Shown: positions 50,854 through 59,575 of the stretch, one piece after another
Position numbering within the stretch: the stretch's first letter is position 1
Layout: each line of letters starts with the position of its first letter
DNA from: Emergencia timonensis
GTDB lineage: Bacteria > Bacillota > Clostridia > Peptostreptococcales > Anaerovoracaceae
Length of the DNA: 64,000 nucleotides
Direction of reading: 5' to 3'
Assembly (NCBI RefSeq): GCF_900086585.1
Contig: NZ_FLKM01000008.1
Coordinates: 1,685,652 to 1,749,651 of the forward strand
Notes under the pieces: model-generated
The model's database searches: none
Seen by the model: the letters and a program-made list of their open reading frames with translations, nothing else
What the model was told of the DNA's origin: nothing
Program-made: the position numbers and the translations under genes

Positions 50854-51614
50854 TTGAAACAAGAGATTTAAGCTGTACTTTTTCAGAAGGCTCGTTTTCA
50901 CAAAACAGATTTACAGCGGTATCGCCGATCAGTGCCGTTTTCAAAAATGGAGGACGTTATGCGATTGTCGGTGAATCTGGCTCTGGGAAAACAACACTTG
51001 CACGGATGATTGCTGGACTGCAAAAACCGGATGGCGGAAATGTATATTTTGATAATATGCCGCTATATGGCAGGCGCTATAAAGCCCGGAAGGAACATTT
51101 TAAGAGAGTGCAGATTATCCAACAAAATTCCGCTTCGGCATTGGATCCAAAGATGTCTGTAGGAAAATCCATTGAGGAACCGCTGATCTGCTTTTTCGGT
51201 ATGGACAAAGCGCGGCGGAAAAAGCGGTGCGAAGAATTGCTGACACTTTGTAATCTTCCGGTGTCCTACTATGCACGGCTTCCTTCGGAATTGTCCGGTG
51301 GTGAGCAAAAGCGTATTGCGATAGCACGAGCGTTGGCTGCGGAACCGGAGTGCTTAATTTTCGATGAAGCTACAAACGGTTTTGACCTGCCGCTTCGGAA
51401 AAAAATTGTGGAGGAAATCATTGATCTCCAAAAAGAGGTCGGCTTCACTTTGATTTTCATTACCCACGACATGGAACTTGCTGTAGTAGTGGCAGATGAA
51501 ATTCTTGTGATGCGGAGTTCGAGACTGGTTGAGCAGGTCACTTTTTCCGGGGATCCTTCGGTATTTCAGCAGCCGTATAGCAAAGTGCTGTTAGAAGCCA
51601 GTGGAATTATTTAA
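50850..51614 (+). CDS. NikE/OppF-type ABC ATPase
   Basis: 254 residues from a TTG that overlaps the previous stop, after AAAGGAGGGG. Walker A GESGSGKTT, signature LSGGEQKRIAIA, Walker B LIFDEATNGFD, switch ITHDMELAV. Second ATPase of the importer. Confidence 0.92.
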   Translation: MIETRDLSCTFSEGSFSQNRFTAVSPISAVFKNGGRYAIVGESGSGKTTLARMIAGLQKPDGGNVYFDNMPLYGRRYKARKEHFKRVQIIQQNSASALDPKMSVGKSIEEPLICFFGMDKARRKKRCEELLTLCNLPVSYYARLPSELSGGEQKRIAIARALAAEPECLIFDEATNGFDLPLRKKIVEEIIDLQKEVGFTLIFITHDMELAVVVADEILVMRSSRLVEQVTFSGDPSVFQQPYSKVLLEASGII

Positions 51615-51667
51615 TTTGGAATCCAATGAATTTGGGTAAATAAAAATCAAGAAAGGAAAATCACACG

Positions 51668-53311
51668 ATGAAATTCAAACGATTAGCGGCAGCTCTGCTG
51701 TCCGCAGCGATGGTTGTTTCCCTTGCGGCCTGCTCCAACAATAAGGAATCAGCAGAATCCGGTTCAGGGACAACAGGAACAGAGGCCGTACATGTTAATT
51801 TGGCTGAAAGCTGGGGATTTGAATATTTCTATACGATCCTCACTCCCGAAGTATCTTCCAGCCAGTACGATATTACCTATTACCTCACCAGTTTCTATGA
51901 TACGCTGGTGACATACAATGAAAATAATGAACTGGTCGGATCTCTGGCCGAAGATTGGTCTATGAGTGATGACGGACTGGTGTATACCTTCCAGATCAGA
52001 GAAGGCGTTAAGTTTTCGGATGGCTCAGATCTGACCGCCGAAGATGTGGCAAAATCATTGATGGCTGTGCCTGTAAATCTCGGCCAGTATAACGGAGGGT
52101 ATGGACGCCTTTCTACAATCATTGAAAGTGCCGAAGCTACCGGGGATTATACAGTAGAACTTCGGCTGACGCAGCCTTACTATAATACTTTGCGGGAACT
52201 TTGCCTTGCCAATCCTTTTGGTATTGTCTCCAGCGAGCAGTTGAATGATGATTTAACCGCTAAAGATACTTTTCGGACAGCCACCTATGGAACCGGCCCA
52301 TATATGTACGAAGGGGACAATGATGGCCAGACATGGAATTTTGTACGCAATCCCAACTATTGGGGTGAAACACCGGAAGTAGATAGCTTTTCTATTAAGA
52401 GCATCCCTGATAATGATGCCAAGATTCTTGCGCTGAAAAATGGAGAAGTTGATTTTATATCCGGTATCAAAAATGTTTCTGCTGAAAGTTATGACGAAAT
52501 CAGCCAGACCGAAGGCTTTGGAGCACAAATCGATGATAAGGCTTTGCAGACTTACTATGTGGGATATAACCTGAACGATACTGTTTTTGGCGATTCGGTT
52601 ATCCGAAAGGCGATTGCCTCTGCTATTGATAAAGATGCCGTAGCAGACAGCATTTATGGTGGCTTGCATGATCGGGCAGACAGCTTTTTCTCCACAGACC
52701 TGCCGTATTGTGATTTGGAGCTTTCAGAGGCAACCTTTGATATTGATGCGGCAAATCAAATGTTGGATGAAGCTGGATATGTTGATACAGACGGTGACGG
52801 AATCCGGGAAAAGGATGGGGCAAATATTTCGGCTGCTTTCCTGTATCAGACCGGCTCTGCTTCGGACGATAACTTGGTTGTCTACATCTGCAATCAAGCA
52901 CAGAAAATTGGCATTGAATTAACACCCCAGTCTGCCGCAATGATGGATTGGTATGCTATGGTTCAAAGCGGGGATTATGGTTTGACGGTATTCAAAACTC
53001 AAGGCGGTTTCTATGATCCGGCTAATGTTGTTACGAATATTAACCCTCAGACTTCCATGGATCCTATTGTGATGCTTTTAGGCTCCACCCAGCCGGAACT
53101 TGCGGATCTGGTTGCTGAATTGGATTCTTCTACCGATGAAACGAGGATTCAGGAAATTTATCAAACGATTTTAACAACAATCGCCGATGAAGAACTGACA
53201 ACCCCTCTTGTATATATGCACCAACTGGCAATTTACAGCGATAAAATCACCGACTATACATTCCCTATGGATTCTAATTTTACATCCGTTCAAAACATAA
53301 AAGTAAACTGA
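51668..53311 (+). CDS. NikA-like substrate-binding lipoprotein
   Basis: 547 residues. Lipoprotein signal with LAAC lipobox (LSAAMVVSLAACSNN), then an SBP_bac_5 fold: YDTLVTYNENNELVGSLAEDWSMSDDGLVYTFQIREGVKFSDGS, TYGTGPYMYE, VRNPNYWGETPEVDSFSIKSIP. The order of these segments resembles NikA/CntA, which bind nickel or metallophore chelates, more than peptide-specific OppA. Ends before a strong terminator. Ligand is inferred, not shown. Confidence 0.88.
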   Translation: MKFKRLAAALLSAAMVVSLAACSNNKESAESGSGTTGTEAVHVNLAESWGFEYFYTILTPEVSSSQYDITYYLTSFYDTLVTYNENNELVGSLAEDWSMSDDGLVYTFQIREGVKFSDGSDLTAEDVAKSLMAVPVNLGQYNGGYGRLSTIIESAEATGDYTVELRLTQPYYNTLRELCLANPFGIVSSEQLNDDLTAKDTFRTATYGTGPYMYEGDNDGQTWNFVRNPNYWGETPEVDSFSIKSIPDNDAKILALKNGEVDFISGIKNVSAESYDEISQTEGFGAQIDDKALQTYYVGYNLNDTVFGDSVIRKAIASAIDKDAVADSIYGGLHDRADSFFSTDLPYCDLELSEATFDIDAANQMLDEAGYVDTDGDGIREKDGANISAAFLYQTGSASDDNLVVYICNQAQKIGIELTPQSAAMMDWYAMVQSGDYGLTVFKTQGGFYDPANVVTNINPQTSMDPIVMLLGSTQPELADLVAELDSSTDETRIQEIYQTILTTIADEELTTPLVYMHQLAIYSDKITDYTFPMDSNFTSVQNIKVN

Positions 53312-53322
53312 TTGCCTGTGGG

Positions 53323-53350
53323 AAAAGGCGGCTTTCGCCAGCCGCCTTTT
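53323..53350 (+). terminator. Terminator of the importer operon
   Basis: Perfect 11-bp stem AAAAGGCGGCT/AGCCGCCTTTT (53323-53333 with 53340-53350) followed by CTTTC. Confidence 0.88.
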
Positions 53351-53365
53351 CTTTCACCTTTTATC

Positions 53366-53431
53366 GTGAGCTGATTGGAGTAACAATATACCTGATAGGT
53401 CGTTGAATGTATATTTTCCACCAATTATAAT
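53366..53431 (+). promoter_or_regulatory. AraC-type activator box and promoter, half-transporter operon
   Basis: The box GTGAGCTGATTGGAGTAA (from 53366) is the counterpart of the one at 48136. TATAAT lies at 53426-53431, 60 bases from the box start. No clear -35 element. The shared box and spacing indicate co-activation with the importer operon. Confidence 0.65.
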
Positions 53432-53440
53432 GAAAGAAAA

Positions 53441-53458
53441 GGTTAGTTATTGCTAACC
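53441..53458. promoter_or_regulatory. Metal-cargo operator 3 (GGTTAG-N6-CTAACC)
   Basis: GGTTAGTTATTGCTAACC, a perfect inverted repeat with 6-base arms, ten bases downstream of TATAAT and therefore at the likely transcription start. Confidence 0.65.
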
Positions 53459-53482
53459 AATTTGAAAGGAGGCTTTGTTTTG

Positions 53483-55273
53483 ATGAAACAAAAGAACGGC
53501 GGGATAAAGCGGCTTCTCGAATTTACAGGAGAAAAACGCAGTTTATTGAATATATCCCGTATTTTATCCGGTGTTAGTGCCATCTTTATTTTAGGACCAT
53601 TCCTCTGCGTCTATTTTGCAGCACGTGAATTGGTAAATGTCTTTACCGGCAGTGCTTTGGACACGCAAAGTTTAGTTCGCTGGGGAATGATTGCCTTAGT
53701 TTTGGAGCTGATCGGTCTGGCATTATATTTCTGTGCTTTGCTATGCTCTCATGTGACAGCGTTTCATACCGAAAAGAATCTAAAAATGGCTGCGCTGAAA
53801 CATCTGGCGAAAATGCCTATGGGATATTTTGATACCAATCCCAGCGGCAAACTGCGGAAAATCATTGACGAAAATAGTTTTCAAACAGAAACTTTTATAG
53901 CCCATCAACTTCCAGACTTGGTTGGCGCACAAGTAACTATGGTAGTAAGCCTGATTTTAATGCTTCTGTTTGACTGGCGCATTGGTGTACCACTGCTTCT
54001 GCTTTTTGGAATCGGCTTTTTCCTGCAAAAATCTCTGATGGGCAAGGAAGGCATGAAACTGATGCAGACCTATCAGGACTCGTTGGAAACGATGAATCAC
54101 GAGGCGGTAGAATACATCCGTGGAATTTCCGTCTTGAAGGTGTTTGGGCAAACGGTGCAGTCCATAACAAAATTTAATGAGGCAATCAAGTCCTATCGAA
54201 AATTTGCTTTAGCTTACACGATGTCTTGTAAAAAGGGTATGGTTGCCTTTAATTCCGTTATCAATTCCAGCTTCCTTGTATTGGTTCCTACTGCACTGAT
54301 TATAGGGTTGGTATCTTCTGACCTTGTTGGGTTCACACAAAGTTTTCTGTTTTATGTGATTTTTTCACCGGCCTGTGCGGTAATGCTGAACAAGATTCTC
54401 TATATGACGAGTTACAAAATGCAGGCTGAAGAATCCATGCGGCGTATTGATATGATTTTGAACGCAGAACCGCAGGAAGAAACTGCACAACCGAAACGCC
54501 CTGCAAGCTATGATATTTCTTTTGAAGGAGTAACCTTTACCTATGAAGGCGCAGAGCAGCCGGCAGTTTCTCATCTTAGTTTTCGTGCAAAAGCCGGTAC
54601 AACAACCGCCCTTGTGGGACATTCCGGCTCCGGTAAGAGTACCACTGCCAGCTTGATTCCCCGATTTTATGACGCACAGGCCGGCAGCATTAAAATTGGC
54701 GGTGTAGACATTCGCAGCATTGCCCATCCAGATTTAATGAAGATGGTCGCCTTTGTATTCCAGGACCCAAAACTGTTCAAGGATAGTCTATTTGAGAACA
54801 TTCGGGCTGGACGCCCAAGTGCAACAAGAGAAGAAGTCATGCGGGCAGCACATTTGGCTCAATGTGATGATATATTGGCTAAATTCCCTAAAGGAATCGA
54901 TACAGTAGTCGGCAGCAAAGGTGTGTACTTATCGGGGGGTGAAACCCAACGTATTGCGATTGCAAGAGCTATTTTGAAAGATGCACCTATTATCGTACTT
55001 GACGAGGCTACAGCCTATGCTGACCCCGAAAACGAGCAGCAGATACAGCAGGCATTTGAGGGGCTTACAAAGGGAAAAACAGTTATTATGATTGCTCACC
55101 GGCTTTCAACGGTGCAGAATGCCGATCAGATTTTGGTAATGCGGCAGGGAGAGCTTGTTGAAAGCGGCAGGCATAACGAATTGGTAAAGAAAAATGGTGA
55201 ATATGCCCGTATGTGGGAGAACTATACCAAGACAACACAGTGGCATATTGGAAATGAGGTGAAAGTATGCTAA
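53483..55273 (+). CDS. ABC half-transporter 1 (YbtP/IrtA-like)
   Basis: 596 residues from the ATG at 53483, ten bases after AAAGGAGG; an earlier frame begins inside the operator. An N-terminal exporter-fold domain with about six spans is followed by a nucleotide-binding domain: Walker A GHSGSGKST, signature LSGGETQRIAIA, Walker B IIVLDEATAYADPENE. In YbtPQ and IrtAB this exporter fold imports metal-loaded siderophores. Overlaps the second half-transporter, so a heterodimer is likely. Export of a toxin or peptide is an alternative. Confidence 0.9.
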   Translation: MKQKNGGIKRLLEFTGEKRSLLNISRILSGVSAIFILGPFLCVYFAARELVNVFTGSALDTQSLVRWGMIALVLELIGLALYFCALLCSHVTAFHTEKNLKMAALKHLAKMPMGYFDTNPSGKLRKIIDENSFQTETFIAHQLPDLVGAQVTMVVSLILMLLFDWRIGVPLLLLFGIGFFLQKSLMGKEGMKLMQTYQDSLETMNHEAVEYIRGISVLKVFGQTVQSITKFNEAIKSYRKFALAYTMSCKKGMVAFNSVINSSFLVLVPTALIIGLVSSDLVGFTQSFLFYVIFSPACAVMLNKILYMTSYKMQAEESMRRIDMILNAEPQEETAQPKRPASYDISFEGVTFTYEGAEQPAVSHLSFRAKAGTTTALVGHSGSGKSTTASLIPRFYDAQAGSIKIGGVDIRSIAHPDLMKMVAFVFQDPKLFKDSLFENIRAGRPSATREEVMRAAHLAQCDDILAKFPKGIDTVVGSKGVYLSGGETQRIAIARAILKDAPIIVLDEATAYADPENEQQIQQAFEGLTKGKTVIMIAHRLSTVQNADQILVMRQGELVESGRHNELVKKNGEYARMWENYTKTTQWHIGNEVKVC

Positions 55274-56985
55274 AGCGTCTGTTTGCTTTGAGCGACCAAG
55301 GCTCAAAAGACTTAAATAAAGGGATTGCCGCAACGACCCTCAGCAATATTTGCCTGATTATCCCGGCCAGCCTCTTAATCATGGTAATTTGGGAACTGCT
55401 GAATGTAATATCGGGTGAATCATCGGGAATTACGGAATATATTCCTGCTTTTTGCATTATGACGGTAGTTCTGTTTATTATTGTATTTTGTACCCAATGG
55501 CTTCAATATAACAAAACCTATACCGTGGCTTATGAGGAAAGTGCGAACCGCCGAATTGTTCTTGCTGAAAAACTTCGCAGACTTCCGTTGTCCTTCTTCG
55601 GGCAGAAAAATCTTTCCGATCTGACCACAACTATCATGGGTGATTGTACGGCGCTGGAGCGTGTGTTTTCTAATGCCCTTCCGCAACTTTTTGGAACCAT
55701 TTTCATGTTTATCATTACGGCGATAGGTCTGCTTGTAATGGATTGGCGGTTAGGGCTTTGTATTGTGATTCCTGTTCCCGCAGCAGCACTGGTGGTCTTT
55801 GCAGCACGAAAGGCACAGGCTAAGGCAGAAAGTGCTAATATGGACGCTAAACGTGTAGCCTATGATGGAGTACAGGAATATCTTGATACTATTCAGGAAT
55901 TGAAATCTTGCTCCAGAGAAGAAGAATATCTGGCCGGTCTGGAAAAAAAGCTGGACTATGTGGTGAAATGCTCTTTCCGAAATGAGATTGCGCCTGGCGC
56001 AGCGACTACAACAGCACAATTTATTTTGCGCTTTGGCCTTGTTGCGGTACTGCTGGTAGGTGGCTATCTTGTGGCGGCTGGCTCCCTCACGATTTCCATG
56101 TTTATCTTATACCTTATTTTTGCTGGCAGAATTTATGACCCCTTCACAAGCTGCTTTATGTTGATGGCCGAGGTCTTTTCTTCACTGGTAAGCGTAAAGA
56201 GAATGAAACAGATTGACGCAACACCGGAACAGACAGGAAGTAATGTTTGCAATAACAAAGGATTTGACATTGAATTTAAGGATGTCCATTTCTCTTATAA
56301 TGAGGAACCGGTGTTGAAAGGCGTTTCCTTCACAGCAAAACAAGGTGAAGTCACCGCCTTAGTAGGTCCGTCGGGAAGCGGCAAATCTACTGCTTCAAAA
56401 TTGGCAGCACGGTTCTGGGATGCAGATTCCGGCCAAATCACTTTAGGTGGTGTCGATGTAAAGAGCGTAGAACCGGAAACATTATTCAAAAACTTTGCTA
56501 TTGTTTTCCAAGATGTACTTCTCTTTGATGAAACTGTCATGGAGAATATTCGCCTTGGACGAAGCGGTGCAACTGACGAAGAAGTAAAAGCGGCGGCAAG
56601 GGCTGCACAGTGCGAAGAATTTATTTCTCGGCTGCCACAGGGGTATCAGACGAATATTGGCGAAAATGGCAGCGCCCTTTCCGGTGGAGAACGGCAACGG
56701 ATTTCCATTGCGAGAGCATTGCTAAAAAATGCGCCGGTAATCCTTTTGGACGAGGCTACAGCCTCTATGGATGCTGAGAGTGAAACATTGGTACAGGATG
56801 CTCTTTCTGTCTTGCTGAAAGATAAGACCGTTATGGTGATTGCTCACCGTATGAGGACAGTTGCTAATGCGGATAAAATCGTGGTTTTGGATGATGGAAA
56901 GGTAAGCGAAATGGGTACACCACAGGAGCTTATGAAAAAGAACGGGCTATATGCTCACTTGGTTGCGTTACAGCGCGGTAAATGA
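55267..56985 (+). CDS. ABC half-transporter 2 (YbtQ/IrtB-like)
   Basis: 572 residues, ATG overlapping the previous gene by seven bases. Six-span exporter domain, then Walker A GPSGSGKST, signature LSGGERQRISIA, Walker B VILLDEATASMDAESE and switch AHRMRTV. Both halves have consensus catalytic Glu, so both sites may hydrolyse ATP. Partner of the preceding gene; followed by the metalloregulator. Confidence 0.9.
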   Translation: MLKRLFALSDQGSKDLNKGIAATTLSNICLIIPASLLIMVIWELLNVISGESSGITEYIPAFCIMTVVLFIIVFCTQWLQYNKTYTVAYEESANRRIVLAEKLRRLPLSFFGQKNLSDLTTTIMGDCTALERVFSNALPQLFGTIFMFIITAIGLLVMDWRLGLCIVIPVPAAALVVFAARKAQAKAESANMDAKRVAYDGVQEYLDTIQELKSCSREEEYLAGLEKKLDYVVKCSFRNEIAPGAATTTAQFILRFGLVAVLLVGGYLVAAGSLTISMFILYLIFAGRIYDPFTSCFMLMAEVFSSLVSVKRMKQIDATPEQTGSNVCNNKGFDIEFKDVHFSYNEEPVLKGVSFTAKQGEVTALVGPSGSGKSTASKLAARFWDADSGQITLGGVDVKSVEPETLFKNFAIVFQDVLLFDETVMENIRLGRSGATDEEVKAAARAAQCEEFISRLPQGYQTNIGENGSALSGGERQRISIARALLKNAPVILLDEATASMDAESETLVQDALSVLLKDKTVMVIAHRMRTVANADKIVVLDDGKVSEMGTPQELMKKNGLYAHLVALQRGK

Positions 56986-57023
56986 TAATCACGAATCTAC
57001 TGAAAAGGAGGTGACGCACTCTA

Positions 57024-57464
57024 TTGATTTCAATGATCGCAAAGATGGCATGGGAAAAACACAAAACTCAGGAGGCGGTTTCACCTTCCGAATCTTATGC
57101 CGAAGAACTTCGGGCTACGGGTGAAGATTATTTAGAAGCAGTTCTGATTCTTGATCGTCAGAAAGGTGATGTTCGCTGCGTTGATCTTGCAACCTTTTTA
57201 GAGCGTTCAAAGCCGACTATTACAAATATGGTTACAAGACTATGCGAAAGCGGATTCTTAGTGCGTGAGGATAATAAGTCGATTTCTTTAACGACTAAGG
57301 GTAAGGAAGTGGCAGAAAAGATTTATGAACGCCATCGTTTTTTTACCAAACGATTGATCGCTGCTGGTGTAGATCCAAAAACAGCGGAAAGAGACGCTTG
57401 CCGATTGGAACATGCTATCAGCGAAGAATCTTTTCAAAAACTGAAAGATGCTTTAGAGGACTAA
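57024..57464 (+). CDS. DtxR/MntR family metal-dependent regulator
   Basis: 146 residues from a TTG at 57024 (ATG 57033 possible) after AAAAGGAGGTGA. Winged helix VRCVDLATFLERSKPTITNMVTRLCESGFL. Metal ligands can be aligned with MntR: Asp and Glu in GEDYLEAVLIL, His in YERHRFF, and CRLEH, where Cys-x-x-Glu-His matches the iron-sensing site of DtxR (C102, E105, H106) instead of the Glu of MntR. This suggests iron rather than manganese sensing. Likely ligand of the three GGTTAG-type palindromes; DtxR itself recognises GGTTAG/CTAACC half-sites. Confidence 0.88.
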   Translation: MISMIAKMAWEKHKTQEAVSPSESYAEELRATGEDYLEAVLILDRQKGDVRCVDLATFLERSKPTITNMVTRLCESGFLVREDNKSISLTTKGKEVAEKIYERHRFFTKRLIAAGVDPKTAERDACRLEHAISEESFQKLKDALED

Positions 57465-57479
57465 GGAGGTGGTGATAAC

Positions 57480-57985
57480 ATGGGAAATTAGCCGTACTGG
57501 ATTTAAAAGATTCCGGCAGGCAGATTGGTGAAAAGCTATTTGCTCTGCTTTCTCCCTGCCAAAAGAAGGAGCTGGCTCAGTTTGTTCGTGATTATGAGGC
57601 TGGCAATATTCCGGCTGATGTCCCATACTTAACACTTCTTCGAGGCCAGTATTTTATCCCTCCGCAGGCAGATCAGCCATTGACGGAAATCCGGGAAGGT
57701 GATTTGTATTTCTGCTTGGAGCAGCACCTTGTCACTGTGCGGGGTCAGGTAATTCCACTGACGGTCAAGGAATTTGAAATCTTTGCTTTGCTCATACTGA
57801 ACCCAAAGCGAGTGTTCACTTATGAAATGCTCCTGGATCTGGTATGGCATGAGGATTATTCCTACTATTCCCGGAAAGCAATCAACAACCACATAAGCAA
57901 CCTGCGAAAGAAACTCCGGGTTGCCCCCGACTTGCCGGATTATGTAAAAAGCGTCTATGGTGTAGGCTACAAATTTGAAATATAG
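57480..57985 (+). pseudogene. Winged-helix (OmpR C-terminal type) regulator, frameshifted at the start
   Basis: AAGGAGGTGG (57463-57472) serves ATG 57480, but this frame reads ATG GGA AAT TAG. The coding frame is one base off: restoring one A in GGGAAATTA gives MGKLAVLDLKDSGRQIGEKL and an open frame to 57985. The C-terminal 100 residues form a trans_reg_C winged helix (PLTVKEFEIFALLIL, YSRKAINNHISNLRKKLRV, VYGVGYKFEI), with no receiver domain, so it was never a full response regulator. A weak CTG at 57497 or TTG at 57680 could give a shortened product. Sequencing error is possible. Confidence 0.7.
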
Positions 57986-57987
57986 AA

Positions 57988-58014
57988 AGGGTGCGGTATT
58001 CCCTGCCGCACCCT
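57988..58014 (+). terminator. Terminator at the end of the metal cargo
   Basis: AGGGTGCGG/CCGCACCCT stem (57988-57996 with 58006-58014), followed by TAAATTTTCGTTTTTT. Confidence 0.85.
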
Positions 58015-58499
58015 TAAATTTTCGTTTTTTCTGCTGTGTGGATAATGCCTGATTTTGTCATGTATTGTTGATTAAATTCAGTAAAACCATGACGCTTCTG
58101 GAAGAATTATAGCATTTATCCCTATATAATGCCCCAAAATGAGGGAGGTGGACATAATAGGTAACTCTGCTCTCCTTCAATAAAGGAGGGCATGGAAAAT
58201 GCTGCCGAGGTCAGAATACCGGCCTCGACATAGCCGGTCATATAAAAGAGATTCAAACCCCGTAATCCTGCGATGGATTGCGGGGTTTTTCCATTCGACA
58301 GGATTTTGCATTTTCCATTCTGCTCCGTCAGATGGTGACGGAATACGACAGGCGCAGCTTACCGCTGTACGGTGGGCGCTCTTTTTTACAAATAAGGCGC
58401 AGGACAAGCCTGCCGTCGGACCTGTACGGTGTAGATCACCGCCCCTCTGATTTCGATTTGCCCATTAACCCACTCAAAAATCGAAATTGGAGGATTACC
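58015..58499 (+). other. Structured non-coding region before the sigma-factor gene
   Basis: About 485 bases without a convincing gene. Visible: TATAAT-like AT-rich stretch near 58120, a 13-codon ORF (58192-58233) after AAAGGAGGG, a terminator CCCCGTAATCC/GGATTGCGGGG plus five T (58258-58290), a hairpin around ACCGCTGTACGGT ending in CTTTTTT (58358-58387), the word CTGTACGGTG repeated at 58364 and 58428, and an inverted repeat TTTCGATTT/AAATCGAAA (58451-58459 with 58479-58487) just before the sigma-factor binding site. This reads as a long regulatory leader. Confidence 0.45.
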
Positions 58500-58925
58500 A
58501 TGAAAGAAATCAATCTGCGGGAATTTTACCCGGAAATATATAAAACGGATCTGTTTATCAGCCTGCCCGATGAGGTTGTAGATGTGCTGGTAGAATATCA
58601 GCGAAAAGAAGTGGCATATCGCCGCCGTACATACCGGCATAAGGCATTTCTTTCTCTTGATTATGGGGATGATATTGAACGCGAAGCTGTTCTTTTTACC
58701 CCAACGCTGCAGGAGATCGTAGAAAGGCACCTGGAGGAAGAACGGCTGTACCAGGCGATTTCTTCATTGCCGGAGAAACAACGCCAGCGTGTGTACGCTC
58801 ATTATATTCTCGGCATTACCTTGATGGATATTGCCAAGATGGAAGGTGTTTCTCTCCATGCTGTCCATGAAAGTATTCGGCGCGGACTTCGGCGTCTGGA
58901 AAAAATTTTAGAAGAAAATTTCTAA
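58500..58925 (+). CDS. Sigma-70-like factor (ECF/Tn916 Orf7-type)
   Basis: 141 residues from the ATG at 58500, preceded by TTGGAGGATTACC; longer frames run through terminator hairpins. The N-terminus contains a short YRRRTYRHKAFLSLD basic stretch, and region 4 is clear: ERLYQAISSLPEKQRQRVYAHYILGITLMDIAKMEGVSLHAVHESIRRGLRRLEK. Small sigma-like factors of this size control transfer or excision genes in ICEs (compare Orf7 of Tn916). Probably drives the recombinase operon or transfer promoters. Confidence 0.88.
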   Translation: MKEINLREFYPEIYKTDLFISLPDEVVDVLVEYQRKEVAYRRRTYRHKAFLSLDYGDDIEREAVLFTPTLQEIVERHLEEERLYQAISSLPEKQRQRVYAHYILGITLMDIAKMEGVSLHAVHESIRRGLRRLEKILEENF

Positions 58926-59575
58926 ACCCCCTATAAATGTACCCCCGAAAATGTCACGACTTATAGAAGGACAATTTTTTGGGACAATGCCATTTCGGTG
59001 AGTGAGAACCTTCAACGGTGCCACACCCACCTGTATATGCAGACAAGCTCCCAATCCTTCATTTGGACCTTGAAAACTGCATATACGGTGCCATAGGTAC
59101 TTTCCCTGTATTCCGAGCGGCAAATGGAGCGGCGCGATGACAGGCGGCTTTAAGGAGGTGATGAAGCCCAGCCGTCCGAGCGATCTACGCTATCCATTGA
59201 TCTGGCTGTGGCAGGCCAGACGCGATGACTGATACAGGGTATAATGATACTTTCTCACGACCCGTCAAAGACTTGGGGGGAGTCCCTTCTGTGTTCGTTA
59301 GCTCTGGCGAAGCGACGGCACAAGCAGGGCTATGATGCGGTAAAGCTGGCCGCAGCCTGTGGCATCCCCGGCCCGGAAAAGGGCCTGCCGGGGGGCGTGG
59401 CAAATACGGCAAGCTACTAAGAAAACATCCATGCCGTTGTTTTGATTTTCGAGCAGCGGCATGGATTCTTATAAAATCGAAATCAGATACCATGAGGCCG
59501 GGCCGCTCTTTTTGTGTGTCCGGCCTTATTCATGTGATTTTGATGATTCAGTATGAAAGGAAAGGAGCTGCTGTT
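58926..59575 (+). other. Structured non-coding region before the recombinase operon
   Basis: 650 bases. Visible: inverted repeat GTATATGCAG/CTGCATATAC (59033-59042 with 59077-59086) flanked by direct ACGGTGCCA repeats; two small ORFs (entries at 59161 and 59244); and a perfect 10-bp hairpin ATCCATGCCG/CGGCATGGAT (59427-59436 with 59457-59466) followed by TCTTATAAAATC. No conventional gene longer than 60 codons is convincing on either strand. Confidence 0.4.
59161..59420 (+). pseudogene. Possible degraded small ICE gene in two frames
   Basis: After TTTAAGGAGGTG an ATG at 59161 opens 23 codons (MKPSRPSDLRYPLIWLWQAR...), stopping at 59230-59232. In the next frame an ATG at 59244 opens 58 codons (MILSHDPSKTWGESLLCSL, then ALAKRRHKQGYDAVKLAAA...) to 59420. 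The second has protein-like composition and no binding site of its own. They may be one small gene split by a frameshift, or two overlapping small ORFs; no family is recognised. Confidence 0.35.

Noticed and set aside
58199..58450. 83-codon frame starting at an ATG near AAAGGAGGG
   Set aside because: It runs straight through two terminator-like hairpins and has Ser/Arg/Pro-rich composition with no protein-like pattern.
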